A DNA stretch of 64,000 nt from Labilithrix sp. (GTDB lineage: Bacteria; Myxococcota_A; Polyangia; Polyangiales; Polyangiaceae). A program made the position numbers and the translations under genes. The stretch lies in contig JAHBWE010000030.1 of the NCBI GenBank assembly GCA_019637155.1, positions 1-64,000 of the forward strand, in the 5' to 3' direction. Shown here piece by piece: positions 36,429 to 45,836 of this stretch (the first letter of the stretch is position 1; each line of letters begins with the position of its first letter). The notes below the pieces were generated by a model. That model was not told the origin of the DNA and ran no database searches. It worked only from the letters and a program-made list of their open reading frames with translations.

Positions 36429-38396
36429 ATGTCGCGCGTCTGCATCAAGCTGGCGCTCCTCTCGTTTGGGTGGCTGCTCGCGGCGTGCGCTCACACGCGC
36501 GCGGAGAAGCTCCCCGGCGAGACGGATCTCGAGGTGTCGCGTGTGTCGATCGTCTCGGTCGACGGACAGAGCGACGACTTCTCCGTGCTGCTCCCGCGTC
36601 TCGGGTCGCGCCCGGGCAACGCGCTCTACACCAACCGCTACTACAACCCGGTGCGCGTCGCGGAGGACCGGCGCCGCGTCCTCACGTTCCTCCAGTCGAA
36701 GGGGTACTTCGACGCGCGCGTCGAAGAGCCCGACGTCGCGATCGACGAGGCGAAGAGGCGCGTCGAGATCACGATCCAATACGAGAAGGGACCGCGCTAC
36801 GCGCTCGCGGGCGTCGGCTTCGAGGGCGCGCCGCCGGGCACCGAGCCGATCCTCGACGCCCGCGTCACCGCGCGCGCCGGCGATCTCTACGACCTCGAGA
36901 CGATGCGCGTCGCGCGCTACGACATGGCGCAGGACCTCCAGCGCGAGGGCTACGGGCACGCGCGCGTGTACGTCCGCACGTACGTCGATCGATCGGCGCA
37001 CACGATCCGCGTCGTGTACTTCGCCGATCCCGGACCGCGCACGAAGATCGGAAGGATCACGATCGAGGGGACGCGAAAGGTCGACGCGTCCGACGTCCGT
37101 GCGCGGCTCGGGCTCGAGCCCGGTGAGCCGTACACGCTCTCGCGCAAGGAGAAGGCCGAGCTCGATCTCTACGACATCGGCGCGTTCGCCGGCGTCGTGA
37201 TCGACACGACCGCCGACGTCGAGACCTACTTCGGCGACGTCCCCGACTCCGGCGGCGTGATCCCTCCCGCGCGCGTCGCGGCGGACGGGACGCTCTCGCC
37301 CCGCGCGATCGACGACACGATCGATCTCGTCGTCCACGTCGACGAGGCGCCGTCCGCGCGCGTGCGCCTCCGCGGGACGGTCGAGGCCGATCCGACCCGC
37401 GGCGACGCGACCGCGGGCGCCGAGCTCCAGCTCCGCAACGTGTTCGGCTCGCAGCACCACGTGACCGTGCGCGGGCGCGTCGGCTACGGCGTCCTCTTCT
37501 CCGACGAGGTCGACACCCCCGGCGGGCTCTACGGCGACGCGCTCCTCCGCTACACGCGGCCGTCGCTCTTCGGGCGCATCGTCGACGGACGGCTGTCGGT
37601 GCGCTTCCGCGACGTCCTGTATCCGGGGTTCCACTTCCGCGAGCTGTTCGCCGGGCCGGGCGTCCGCTCCACGCTCGCGCGCGATCTCTTCGTCGAGGCG
37701 GACGCGGGCTTCCGCCTCGGGCAAGAGGTCGACTTCGGCAGCTTCGACGAGGCGACGCGCGCGCGCTTCGCGCTCTCCGATTCGCGGACGTATCGCGGGG
37801 CCGAGGCGTCGGGCGCGATCGTGTGGGACGCGCGCAACGATCCGGTCGAGCCGATGCGGGGTCATCTCCTCGCCCTCCGCGTCGCGGCGAGCCCCGGCGG
37901 CGCGCTCGCGACGAACCGCTACGTGCTCGCCGCCCCCGAAGGACGCGCCTTCGTCCCGCTCTCGTCCTCCTTCTCGCTCGGTCTCCGCGCGTCGGCGGGC
38001 TGGGTCTTCGGTTGGGACGACGCGGGGGTCCCGCTCGGCCCGCGGTTCTTCGGCGGAGGCGCGTTCGGCAACCGCGGCTTCGGGCGTGACCGGATGTCGC
38101 CGGTCGCGCCGTCCGGCACGCTGGTCGGCGGCCTCAGCCTGCTCGAGAGCTCGGTCGAGCTCCGCTACTTGCCGGTGCTGAAGCAGGCCGGCCTCGTCGT
38201 CTTCGTCGACGCGGGCGGCGCCGGCACGCGCGCGAACCCGCTCGAGGCCGGCGTCTCGATGGCGGCGGGCATCGGCCCGCGCCTTCGCCTCTGGTACGTT
38301 CCGTTGTCGGTCGATCTCGCGCACCAGTTCGTGCGCGACGCCGAGCTCGGCAACCATCGTTTCCTCGTGTTCGCCCGCATCGGAGAGGCCTTCTAG
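36429..38396 (+). CDS. tamA: TamA-like Omp85 outer-membrane protein
   Basis: This is an Omp85-superfamily barrel that with TamB helps insert proteins or move lipids to the outer membrane. After the signal come about three POTRA-like domains (SVDGQSDDFS..., YALAGVGFEG, KIGRITIEGTRKVDASDVRARL) up to residue 320. A 16-strand barrel follows, with the lid-lock motif FFGGGAFGNRGFGRD and the end FLVFARIGEAF. The signal ends in WLLAAC, so the N-terminus may be lipidated, which is unusual for TamA. ATG 36429 was chosen; ATG 36414 is 5 codons upstream. The tamB ATG directly follows the stop. A CATAAT at 36373 could be the -10 box. Confidence 0.85.
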   Translation: MSRVCIKLALLSFGWLLAACAHTRAEKLPGETDLEVSRVSIVSVDGQSDDFSVLLPRLGSRPGNALYTNRYYNPVRVAEDRRRVLTFLQSKGYFDARVEEPDVAIDEAKRRVEITIQYEKGPRYALAGVGFEGAPPGTEPILDARVTARAGDLYDLETMRVARYDMAQDLQREGYGHARVYVRTYVDRSAHTIRVVYFADPGPRTKIGRITIEGTRKVDASDVRARLGLEPGEPYTLSRKEKAELDLYDIGAFAGVVIDTTADVETYFGDVPDSGGVIPPARVAADGTLSPRAIDDTIDLVVHVDEAPSARVRLRGTVEADPTRGDATAGAELQLRNVFGSQHHVTVRGRVGYGVLFSDEVDTPGGLYGDALLRYTRPSLFGRIVDGRLSVRFRDVLYPGFHFRELFAGPGVRSTLARDLFVEADAGFRLGQEVDFGSFDEATRARFALSDSRTYRGAEASGAIVWDARNDPVEPMRGHLLALRVAASPGGALATNRYVLAAPEGRAFVPLSSSFSLGLRASAGWVFGWDDAGVPLGPRFFGGGAFGNRGFGRDRMSPVAPSGTLVGGLSLLESSVELRYLPVLKQAGLVVFVDAGGAGTRANPLEAGVSMAAGIGPRLRLWYVPLSVDLAHQFVRDAELGNHRFLVFARIGEAF

Positions 38397-41300
38397 ATGA
38401 GCGACGAGCCCGCCGAGAAGAAGGAGCCGCCGAAGCGAAGGTCCGTCGCGCGGCGCGTCCTTCGCGGCCTCCGCAACCTCCTCGGCGTCGTCGTGCTCCT
38501 CCTCGTCCTCGTCGTCGCGTGGCTCCACACCGACTCGGGCGCCGAGACGCTCCGGTCACGGATCGAGGCGAGGCTCGGCGAGCGCGTGACGACGAAGGCC
38601 ACGATCGGACAGCTCCGGTTCTCGCTCTTCTCCGGCATCTCTCTCTCGGACGTCACCGTCTTCGATCGCGACGACAAGGGCGCGATCGTCGCCGGTCGCG
38701 CCTTCGTGAAGCCGCGGCTCGGCGAGGTCCTCGGCGGCACGATCGCGCTCGACGAGGTCACCCTCGAGCACGTGAACGTCGAGGTCCGAGGACGACCCGA
38801 CGGCACGACGAACCTCACCGGGATCGCGAAGCCGTCTCCCCCGCGCGATCCCAACGCGAAGGACGATCGGCGCGTCGTCGTCCGCGCGCTCGCCGTGCGC
38901 GACGTCGCGGTGCACGTGTCGAAGCCGGACGGCGCGAAGATCGACGTCGAAGGCGTCGCGCTCGACGGTCACCTCGATACGCGCGCCGCGGCCGGGACGA
39001 CGAGCGCGGAGCTCGCGCTCGCGATCGCGAAGGTCTCCGTCGAGAGGCCGCGCGAGCTCACGCTCACCGTCACGGAGATCGCGACGAAGGCGACCGCCGA
39101 TCTCGTCGGCGGGCGTGGCCCGATCGTGCTCGGACCGACGACGGCGGCGATCCGGGTGACGCGACCGGAGCAGAAGGACGTCGCGACGAAGCTCTCGCTC
39201 CCCAAGCTCGCCGCCGACGTCACGCCGGAGCGGCTCACGCTCGCGCTCGAGACCCTCGAGCTCGCGGCGCTCTCGATCGCGACGGCGAAGGTCGAGGCCG
39301 CGCGCAAGGCCGACGGCTCGGTCGATCGCGTCGAGACGGCGCGCGTGACGAGGCTCGCGGTGAAGGCCGCCGACGTCGAGGCCCTCGCCGGCAAGCCGGT
39401 CCTCGCGAGCGATCTCACGATCGAGGTCGACGCGTCCGGACCGGCGGAGGCGTTCGCGCCGAAGATCGAGATCGCGAGCGCCGGCGGCGTCCTCACGCTC
39501 CGCGCGTCGCTCGACCTCCGCGATCCGAAGGTCGTCCGCTACGACGCGTCGCTCACGACGAAGTCCCTCGACGTGAAGAAGGTCTACGCGTCGGAGAAGG
39601 TGCCGCCCCTCGTCGTCGGCGAGCTCGCGCTCACGGCGAAGGGCGAGCGCAAGGAAGACGCGCCCGCGCGGCTCGGAGGAACGCTCCTCCTCCGCGACGT
39701 CCAGGTCCGCGACGTCATGATCGACGCCGTCGACGCGCGGTTCCGCGTCGCCGATCACGTGATCGCGATCGAAGAGCTGACGGTGCGGGCGCTCGGTCAG
39801 AAGCTCGACGCGAGCGGGACCTACCGCGCCGAGACGAAGGAGATCGACGCCGAGCTCACCGCCGACGCGCGCGTATCGGAGCTGCTCGCGAGGCTCCGTC
39901 GCGCGGGGGTGCTCTCGCGCCCGCCGTCGCCGATCGCCCTCGCGCTCTCGCTCTCGCGTCCGGTGAAGGTCCGCGTGTCGGGGAAGGTCGACGGCGAGAT
40001 GGTCGTCCGTGTCGACGACGTCGACGCGAGGATCGCCGGCGGCGCCGCGCGCGCGAGCGTCACCGCGCGCGTCGTGCGCGGCGATCCGGCGAAGGACGAG
40101 AAGGCGATCGTCGTGAAGCACGTCGACGCCGACGTCGATCTCCGCGCGGTGTCGCTCGCCGAGATCGGACGCCTGCGCGGGAAGGAGCTCCCCGTCGCGG
40201 GACGCGCGCGCGGACGGGTGCGCGTGGAGGGAGACCTCGCCGCGCCGGAGGGCGAGATCGACCTCACCGTCGATCTCACCCTGCCCGAGGATTCCTCGCA
40301 GCCGGTCGGCACGTTGCGCGCGAAGGGCGACCTCGGCGGGCGCGCCGGCGCCGGGCGCATCGACGCGAAGATCGCGCTCACGAACGCCTCCGGCGCGGCG
40401 CTCGCGACGGTCGACGTCAAGGGCACGCGCGCGGGCCTCGCCGCGCCGCTCGCGATCGCGGTCGACGTGCCCGATCGGTCGCTCTCCGACTTCGCGCCGC
40501 TCCTCGCGCCGGAGATCCGCGAGAAGCTGCCGAAGGACGCGCGCGTCGCGCTGACCGCGAAGGTCGACGGCGGAGCGCGGCGCACGAACGTCGAGGCCGA
40601 TCTCACCGCGCACCTCGCGCCAGGCGCGGCGCCGATCACGCTCCGCGCGCGCGCAGCTCTCGAGGGCCCGCCCGCGGCGGCGTCGACGGCGCCGCTGTCG
40701 TGGACGCTCGACGCCGACGTCCCCGAGTCGGAGCTCGCGTCGCTGCCGCTCCCGCCGGAGAGGCGCGTCGCGCTCGCCGACGTCCGCGGCAAGGTCGGCG
40801 TCACGCTGCACGCGAAGGGCACCCGCGCCGACGCCGCGGGAGACCTCACGATCACGGCGCGCGGCGTGGCGAGAGGCGTGAGCCCTCCGCTCGACGCGCG
40901 CGTCGCGGTCGCGCTCGGAGACGACGCGACGACGATCGATCTCGAGGGGTCGCTCTCCGAGCTCCGCGTGCTCGAGGGATCGGTGCGCGCCGCGCTCGGA
41001 GGCAAGGGCCTCGTCACGGCCGCCCGCGCGGGCGCGCTCGCGACGGTGGACCCCGCCGTCGCCGGCACGCTCACGATCCCGGAGCGCACGATGACCGAGT
41101 GGTCGCGCCTCGCGCCGGGCGCGCGCGACCTCCCGGGGAAGCTCGGCGGCGACCTCGCGCTGTCGGGCCACGCGCGCGATCCGGAGCTACACCTCCGGCT
41201 CGGCTACGCGGGGTATCCCACGCTCACCGGCGCCGCCGGCGCGCTCGCGATCGACGCGCGCGGGAAGCGCGAGCGGGCGGTGGTCACGGTGAAGGCGAAC

Positions 41301-42830
41301 GACGCGATCACCCTCGCGGCCGAGGTCTCCCCCGCGGCGGTCCTCGCGGCGCGCAAGGTCGACGGCGGCGCGGCGAAGGTCCACGCGTCGCTCGACGCCG
41401 ACGACGTCCCGATCGCGTCGCTCCTGCCGGACAGCGAGGACCTGCGCGCGTCGCGCCCCCGCGGTCGGCTCGACGCGCGCATGACGGCGGACGCGACGCT
41501 CGTGTTCCGCGGCGACGCGCGCGAGCTCGGCGAGCTCTCGATCCGCGGGCCCCTCACGGTGAAGGAGGGCGCCTTCCAGATCCCGACGACGTGGCGACGC
41601 GTGCACGACGTCTCGGTCCACGTCGAGGGCGACGGCGACAAGATCGCCATAAAGAGCATCGCGGCGAAGGAGTCGGATCGGGACGAGCCGAACCGCGCGC
41701 TCGCGATCGACGGCGCGTACGCGGTCCGCGATCGCGAGCTGTCCCTTCACGCGAAGGCGCATCGCGTCCTCCTCTCCGGCGGCAGCTTCGGCATGCTCGA
41801 CGCGCCGAAGGCCGCGCTCAGCGCGGACGTGTCGGTGCGGGCGTCGCTCGGCGGCGCGGTGCGCCGCGTCGTCGTCGACGTGAACGCGCTCGATCTCGAC
41901 AGCGGCGATCGTCAGCCCCGCGCCGTGCAGCAAGAGGTCTTGAGCCTCGGCGACGTCATCGAGGTCGGCGCGGGCGTCCCGGTCGGCAAGCTCCCCGTCG
42001 CGTCGCCGCCGCCACCGCCGCCGCCGCGGACCGCGGAGCGCAGGCCCGAGGACAAGTCGCTCGACGTCGTCGTCCGGATCCCGAGGCCGATCCACGTGAA
42101 GCAGCGGCCGCTGGAGCTCTACGCGAAGGGGGAGGTCCACCTCGAGCGGTACGGCGAAGAGCGCGTCCTCTCGGGGAAGCTCGAGGCGAGCGACGGCTCG
42201 CTCCTCGTCGGCGGTCGACTCCATCCGTTGACGAAGGGCGAGGTCCGCATGACGGAGGAGGGGCCGTTCCTCGATCTCCACTTCCGTCGCGAGCCGCACC
42301 CGGCGGCCCTGCGCGATCTCGCGACCGCCGGCGGCACCGACGTGTACGCGCACATGGTCGGGCCGTTCGGGAAGCAGAAGATCTCCTTTTCGGGGACGGC
42401 CGACGGCCTCTTCGAGGGGCTCGCGATCGAGAACATCGGCCGCGTGCGCGTCCTGTCGACCCCGGACGCGCCGGCGGGGCAGACGCCGCAGCTCCCGCTC
42501 GTCCCGCAGATCCGGCAGACCGCGTTCATGAGCGCGAACCTCCCGCACCTCGCGTTCCTCGATCGGATGAACACCTACGCCGATCCGAACGTGAGCCGCT
42601 TCGCGTACGGACGCTTCGAGAACCTCGAGGCCGAGCGCTACTCGCAGGACGGAACGCGCCGCATCCGCACGACGGTGCGGTCGCGCGTGATCGGTCAGAG
42701 CGACGCCGAGGTCGAAGGCAGCCTCCTCTTCCGCAACGATCCCCGCGTCGTCTCGGGGATCGGCCTCCTCGGCGGCACGCGCGTCGGCGGCGGGCCGACG
42801 ATCTTCCTCGAGTGGTCGAGCGCCGATTAG
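38397..42830 (+). CDS. tamB: TamB-like translocation/assembly protein (DUF490)
   Basis: This 1477-residue protein bridges the inner membrane and TamA. It has one N-terminal span (about 22-42, LLGVVVLLLVLVVAWL), an AsmA-like N-terminal segment (LRSRIEARLGERVTTKATIG), then a very long repetitive beta-groove (residues 90-1150). The C-terminal DUF490 domain includes LDVVVRIPRPIHVK and GEVHLERYGEERVLSGKLE. A Pro-rich hinge (PPPPPPPR) lies near residue 1203. TamB proteins are thought to carry phospholipid along the groove. The start codon follows the tamA stop with no gap, so the two are translated together. Confidence 0.92.
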   Translation: MSDEPAEKKEPPKRRSVARRVLRGLRNLLGVVVLLLVLVVAWLHTDSGAETLRSRIEARLGERVTTKATIGQLRFSLFSGISLSDVTVFDRDDKGAIVAGRAFVKPRLGEVLGGTIALDEVTLEHVNVEVRGRPDGTTNLTGIAKPSPPRDPNAKDDRRVVVRALAVRDVAVHVSKPDGAKIDVEGVALDGHLDTRAAAGTTSAELALAIAKVSVERPRELTLTVTEIATKATADLVGGRGPIVLGPTTAAIRVTRPEQKDVATKLSLPKLAADVTPERLTLALETLELAALSIATAKVEAARKADGSVDRVETARVTRLAVKAADVEALAGKPVLASDLTIEVDASGPAEAFAPKIEIASAGGVLTLRASLDLRDPKVVRYDASLTTKSLDVKKVYASEKVPPLVVGELALTAKGERKEDAPARLGGTLLLRDVQVRDVMIDAVDARFRVADHVIAIEELTVRALGQKLDASGTYRAETKEIDAELTADARVSELLARLRRAGVLSRPPSPIALALSLSRPVKVRVSGKVDGEMVVRVDDVDARIAGGAARASVTARVVRGDPAKDEKAIVVKHVDADVDLRAVSLAEIGRLRGKELPVAGRARGRVRVEGDLAAPEGEIDLTVDLTLPEDSSQPVGTLRAKGDLGGRAGAGRIDAKIALTNASGAALATVDVKGTRAGLAAPLAIAVDVPDRSLSDFAPLLAPEIREKLPKDARVALTAKVDGGARRTNVEADLTAHLAPGAAPITLRARAALEGPPAAASTAPLSWTLDADVPESELASLPLPPERRVALADVRGKVGVTLHAKGTRADAAGDLTITARGVARGVSPPLDARVAVALGDDATTIDLEGSLSELRVLEGSVRAALGGKGLVTAARAGALATVDPAVAGTLTIPERTMTEWSRLAPGARDLPGKLGGDLALSGHARDPELHLRLGYAGYPTLTGAAGALAIDARGKRERAVVTVKANDAITLAAEVSPAAVLAARKVDGGAAKVHASLDADDVPIASLLPDSEDLRASRPRGRLDARMTADATLVFRGDARELGELSIRGPLTVKEGAFQIPTTWRRVHDVSVHVEGDGDKIAIKSIAAKESDRDEPNRALAIDGAYAVRDRELSLHAKAHRVLLSGGSFGMLDAPKAALSADVSVRASLGGAVRRVVVDVNALDLDSGDRQPRAVQQEVLSLGDVIEVGAGVPVGKLPVASPPPPPPPRTAERRPEDKSLDVVVRIPRPIHVKQRPLELYAKGEVHLERYGEERVLSGKLEASDGSLLVGGRLHPLTKGEVRMTEEGPFLDLHFRREPHPAALRDLATAGGTDVYAHMVGPFGKQKISFSGTADGLFEGLAIENIGRVRVLSTPDAPAGQTPQLPLVPQIRQTAFMSANLPHLAFLDRMNTYADPNVSRFAYGRFENLEAERYSQDGTRRIRTTVRSRVIGQSDAEVEGSLLFRNDPRVVSGIGLLGGTRVGGGPTIFLEWSSAD

Positions 42831-42832
42831 CG

Positions 42833-43693
42833 TCAGAGCTCGACGGACACGCGGTAGACGAGGAGCGCGTACACCGGCATCTTGAGGATCTGGAAGCCGA
42901 ACGAGTCGTCGCCCGGGCGCGTGAGCACGTTCGCGAGGAAGAGGTCGTTCTTGAGGAGGCCGATCCTCCGGCCGCCGGTGAAGCCGACGGCGAGCTCGAG
43001 CTCGCGCTCGCCGCGCCGGGGCAGATCCATGACGCGCACGGTCGGGCCGATCGCGCCGAGGGTCTGCGATCGGAAGAACACGGTCGCGTCGTAGCGGAAG
43101 AGCCACCCGCGATCGTGCATCGTCGTGTGGAGCCAGTCGAACGAGTTGTTCGGACAGTCCTCGTAGCGGATCGCGGCGTTCCCCATGAAGAGCACCGGAT
43201 CGGCGACCGGCAGCACCATGCGGAGGCGCCCTTCGCCGTAGCCCCAGCTCTCGGTCGTGAAGGACTTCTCGTCGTCGAGCGCGGAGCGGACCTCGCGCGT
43301 GCCCGCGACGTCGGGCGCGAACGCGTACGTGCGCCACACGCGCCGGTAGCCGGCGGTCACGCCGGCGCTGAAGAAGAGGAAGCGCACGTCGGTGTGCGCG
43401 GCGACCTCGCCGAAGCCGAGGCTCGCGAGCGTGTTGACGCGCGGGACGATCGCCGCGTAGTCGTCGCGCTGGATCGAGAAGCGGCGCTCGAGCGTCGCTT
43501 GCACGCCGGCGGTGTACGCGTCGAACGAGGCCCACGTGCCGCCGCGCGGCGCGGTGAGGAACACGTCGCGCGGCACGAAGACGGGCGGGACGTCGGCGCC
43601 GATCGGATGCTCCGCGGCCCGCGCCTCCGGCACCGCGCCGAACGCGAGCATCGCGGCGAACACCGATCCACGCGCCATCCGCGAACGAGGCAC
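42833..43693 (-). CDS. Exported beta-barrel-like protein, unknown function
   Basis: A signal peptide (to AVPEARA) precedes about 260 residues of alternating strands rich in aromatic and Gly residues (VRFLFFSAGVTAGYRRVWRTYAF, RGWLFRYDATVFFR), ending in YALLVYRVSVEL, a terminal outer-membrane strand pattern. I do not recognise a family. The stop lies 2 bp from the convergent tamB stop. Being an outer-membrane candidate beside the TAM genes, it could be a client or simply a neighbour. Confidence 0.65.
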   Translation of the reverse strand: MPRSRMARGSVFAAMLAFGAVPEARAAEHPIGADVPPVFVPRDVFLTAPRGGTWASFDAYTAGVQATLERRFSIQRDDYAAIVPRVNTLASLGFGEVAAHTDVRFLFFSAGVTAGYRRVWRTYAFAPDVAGTREVRSALDDEKSFTTESWGYGEGRLRMVLPVADPVLFMGNAAIRYEDCPNNSFDWLHTTMHDRGWLFRYDATVFFRSQTLGAIGPTVRVMDLPRRGERELELAVGFTGGRRIGLLKNDLFLANVLTRPGDDSFGFQILKMPVYALLVYRVSVEL

Positions 43694-43748
43694 GCCCTCA
43701 GACTAGGGGCCGTTCCCGTTCCTGTCGACGTCATCGGAGCCCGACGGC

Positions 43749-44624
43749 TCACGATCCTCGGACGCGCTCGCGCCGGATCAGATCGCGGAGGGCGGCGCGC
43801 AACGCGTGGGCGCGCGAGCCTCTCGCGACGGGCGCGCCGTCGACGCTCGCGATCGGCAGGCACTCGATCCGAGCGCTCGTGAGGAAGGCCTCGTCGCATT
43901 CGCGAAGCTCGCGCGCAGCGACGCGTCGCTCCTCCGCGACGAGGCCCACGTCCTTCGCGATCTCGAGCACCGCCGCGCGCGTGACGCCGGCGCGGCACCC
44001 GGAGTCGAGCGACGGCGTCGCGAGCGCGTCGCCGCGGACGACGAAGAGGTTCGCCATCGTCGCGCACGCGAGGTCTCCGTCGAGCGTGAGCTGGATCCCC
44101 TCCGCCGCGCCGCGCGCCTCGGCCTCGCGCCGCGCGAGCGTCTGCATCGCGTAGCTCGTCGTCTTCGCGCTCGCGTCGAGCCGTCCCAGCGCGACGTCCA
44201 CGCGGTCCGCCTCCGCGGTGCGCTCGTCTCGGGCGCCGAAGCACGCGGGCGGGATGCGGCGCGCGCTCACCGTCACCACCGCGACGCCGCGGGCGTACTC
44301 GTCGTCGGTGGGCACGCGCATCGGCTCGGCGAAGACGGAGCACGTCGTGTCGGTCACCGTCACGCGCACGCGCGCGTCGGCCGCGCCGGTCCGCGTCGCC
44401 GCTTCGTCGAGGACGTCGTCGACCGCGCGCGGCACCGAGAGCCCGAACGCCGCCGCGGCCCGGCGGAGCTGCGCGAGGTGCCGGTCCGCGCGAAAGCAGC
44501 GCCCGTCGTACGCGCGCAGCGTCGCGAACGCCCCTTCGCCGAGCTGGTAGCCGCGATCGAGGAAGGGCACCCGCGCGCTCTCGACCGCGACGAAGTCCCC
44601 ATCGATCCACAACACCCGACTCAA
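43749..44624 (-). CDS. Class IV PLP aminotransferase, PabC-like
   Basis: This fold covers aminodeoxychorismate lyase, D-amino-acid and branched-chain aminotransferases. The N-terminal WIDGDFV, FLDRGYQLGEGAFATLR and PLP-binding Lys in SAKTTSY are present, with DEAFLTSARIECLPI near the C-terminus. The short length (291 aa) and RGYQLGEGAFATLR fit PabC best, which would complete p-aminobenzoate synthesis with pabA/pabB at 33.5-35.5 kb; D-alanine aminotransferase is the alternative. It is apparently monocistronic. Confidence 0.82.
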   Translation of the reverse strand: MSRVLWIDGDFVAVESARVPFLDRGYQLGEGAFATLRAYDGRCFRADRHLAQLRRAAAAFGLSVPRAVDDVLDEAATRTGAADARVRVTVTDTTCSVFAEPMRVPTDDEYARGVAVVTVSARRIPPACFGARDERTAEADRVDVALGRLDASAKTTSYAMQTLARREAEARGAAEGIQLTLDGDLACATMANLFVVRGDALATPSLDSGCRAGVTRAAVLEIAKDVGLVAEERRVAARELRECDEAFLTSARIECLPIASVDGAPVARGSRAHALRAALRDLIRRERVRGS

Positions 44625-44775
44625 CGCGCGCCGAGCATGACACGCCTCGCCCCGCGGGCAAGCACCACGCGAAGTCGCGTCTCCCTTGCCCCGTGGGCGC
44701 GGCGCCGCATCACCTCGTCCGCGGAGCTCTCGAGGAGCGGGGCGGAGCTTCGTCGAGGTGCTAGGCTGCGCGGCG

Positions 44776-45504
44776 ATGCGCCTCGTGGTGCTGATGCCTG
44801 CGTTTCAGGAGGGCGAGCGGCTCGAGGCGACGCTCGACGAGCTCGCGGTCGCGGCGCGCGCGGGGGGACACGACGTGGTCGTGTTCGTCGTCGACGACGG
44901 GAGCGCGGCGCCGATCGTGCTCGAGGCGCGCGCGGAGCTGCGGGTCGTGCTCGCGCGGCACCCCGTGAACCTCGGGCAGGGCGCGGCGATCGAGACCGCG
45001 CGGCGGCTCGCGCTGCATCCGCGCTGGAGCGGCGAGGACGGGTTCGACGCCTACGTCACGATGGACTCCGACGGACAGCATCGCGCCGCCGACGCGCTCG
45101 CGCTCGCGGAGGCGATCCGCGCCGGCGCGGACGTCGCGCTCGGCGATCGCTTCGCGGGCGCCTCCAACGTTCCCCTCACGCGCCGCCTCTTGCTCCGCCT
45201 CGCGCGCGCCTTCGAGCGCTGGACGACGGGGCTCGTCCTCGCCGACGCGCACAACGGGCTCCGCGCGTTCAGCCCGCGCGCGATCGGCCTCATGCGGCTC
45301 CGGCAGAACCGGATGGCGCACGCGACCGAGCTGACGCGGCGGATCGGCGAGTCCGTGCATTCTGCACGTGCCTTGAAGCTCGTCGAGGTCCCCGTCTCCG
45401 TGCGCTACTCGGCGGAGACCCTCGCGAAGGGCCAGACCGCGGGCGGGGCGATCGCGATCCTCGTCGATCTGTTCCAGGGCTTCTTGTTCGGGAGCCCCGA
45501 GTGA
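44776..45504 (+). CDS. Family-2 glycosyltransferase, polyprenyl-phosphate type
   Basis: A soluble GT2 (242 aa) of the DPM1/GtrB-like branch that usually charges a polyprenyl phosphate with a sugar. The N-terminal MRLVVLMPAFQEGERL, VVDDGSAAPI, the GQGAAI loop and DSDGQH (metal-binding D-x-D equivalent) are present, with DAHNGLRAFS near the end. There are no C-terminal membrane spans; these appear to be supplied by the DUF2304 gene overlapping by 4 nt. The ATG at 44776 is the start of the domain; the frame upstream is not coding. Confidence 0.85.
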   Translation: MRLVVLMPAFQEGERLEATLDELAVAARAGGHDVVVFVVDDGSAAPIVLEARAELRVVLARHPVNLGQGAAIETARRLALHPRWSGEDGFDAYVTMDSDGQHRAADALALAEAIRAGADVALGDRFAGASNVPLTRRLLLRLARAFERWTTGLVLADAHNGLRAFSPRAIGLMRLRQNRMAHATELTRRIGESVHSARALKLVEVPVSVRYSAETLAKGQTAGGAIAILVDLFQGFLFGSPE

Positions 45505-45836
45505 AGCCCGAGGTCACCGTCGCGGCGCTCCTGCTCGTCGGGTTCCTCGTCGCGCTCTTCATCCACGACTGGACGACGCGCGCGCGAAACCGGCGCCTCC
45601 TCTACGTGCAGCTCGCCGTCTTCGCGGCGGGCGCGCTGCTCATCTTGTTCCCCGAGATCGCGCGGCGGCTCGCGGCGGCGGTGGGGATCGGCCGCGGCGT
45701 CGACTTCGTCATCTACCCCACCGTGATCTGGCTCGTGCGCGAGTCGCTCGTGAACCGCCGCCGCCGCCGCGAAGAAGAGGAGCGCCTCACCGAGCTCGCC
45801 CGCTCCGTCGCGATCGAACGCGCGCACGAGGTCTGA
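45501..45836 (+). CDS. DUF2304 membrane protein, partner of the GT2
   Basis: GTG at 45501 overlaps the GT2 stop (GTGA). The 111 residues have three hydrophobic spans (VAALLLVGFLVALFIH, LYVQLAVFAAGALLILF, VDFVIYPTVIWLVRES), an Arg/Glu-rich cytosolic tail and the GRGVDF motif of DUF2304. In many bacteria DUF2304 genes sit beside such a glycosyltransferase, so it probably anchors the enzyme or handles its lipid. Its 3' end overlaps the convergent lnt gene by 50 bp. Confidence 0.85.
   Translation: MKPEVTVAALLLVGFLVALFIHDWTTRARNRRLLYVQLAVFAAGALLILFPEIARRLAAAVGIGRGVDFVIYPTVIWLVRESLVNRRRRREEEERLTELARSVAIERAHEV

Noticed and set aside
38519-43882. A 1787-codon open frame in another frame over tamB
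   Set aside because: It overlaps the certain tamB gene, and its product is Arg-rich low complexity. It is a shadow of the tamB codon bias.
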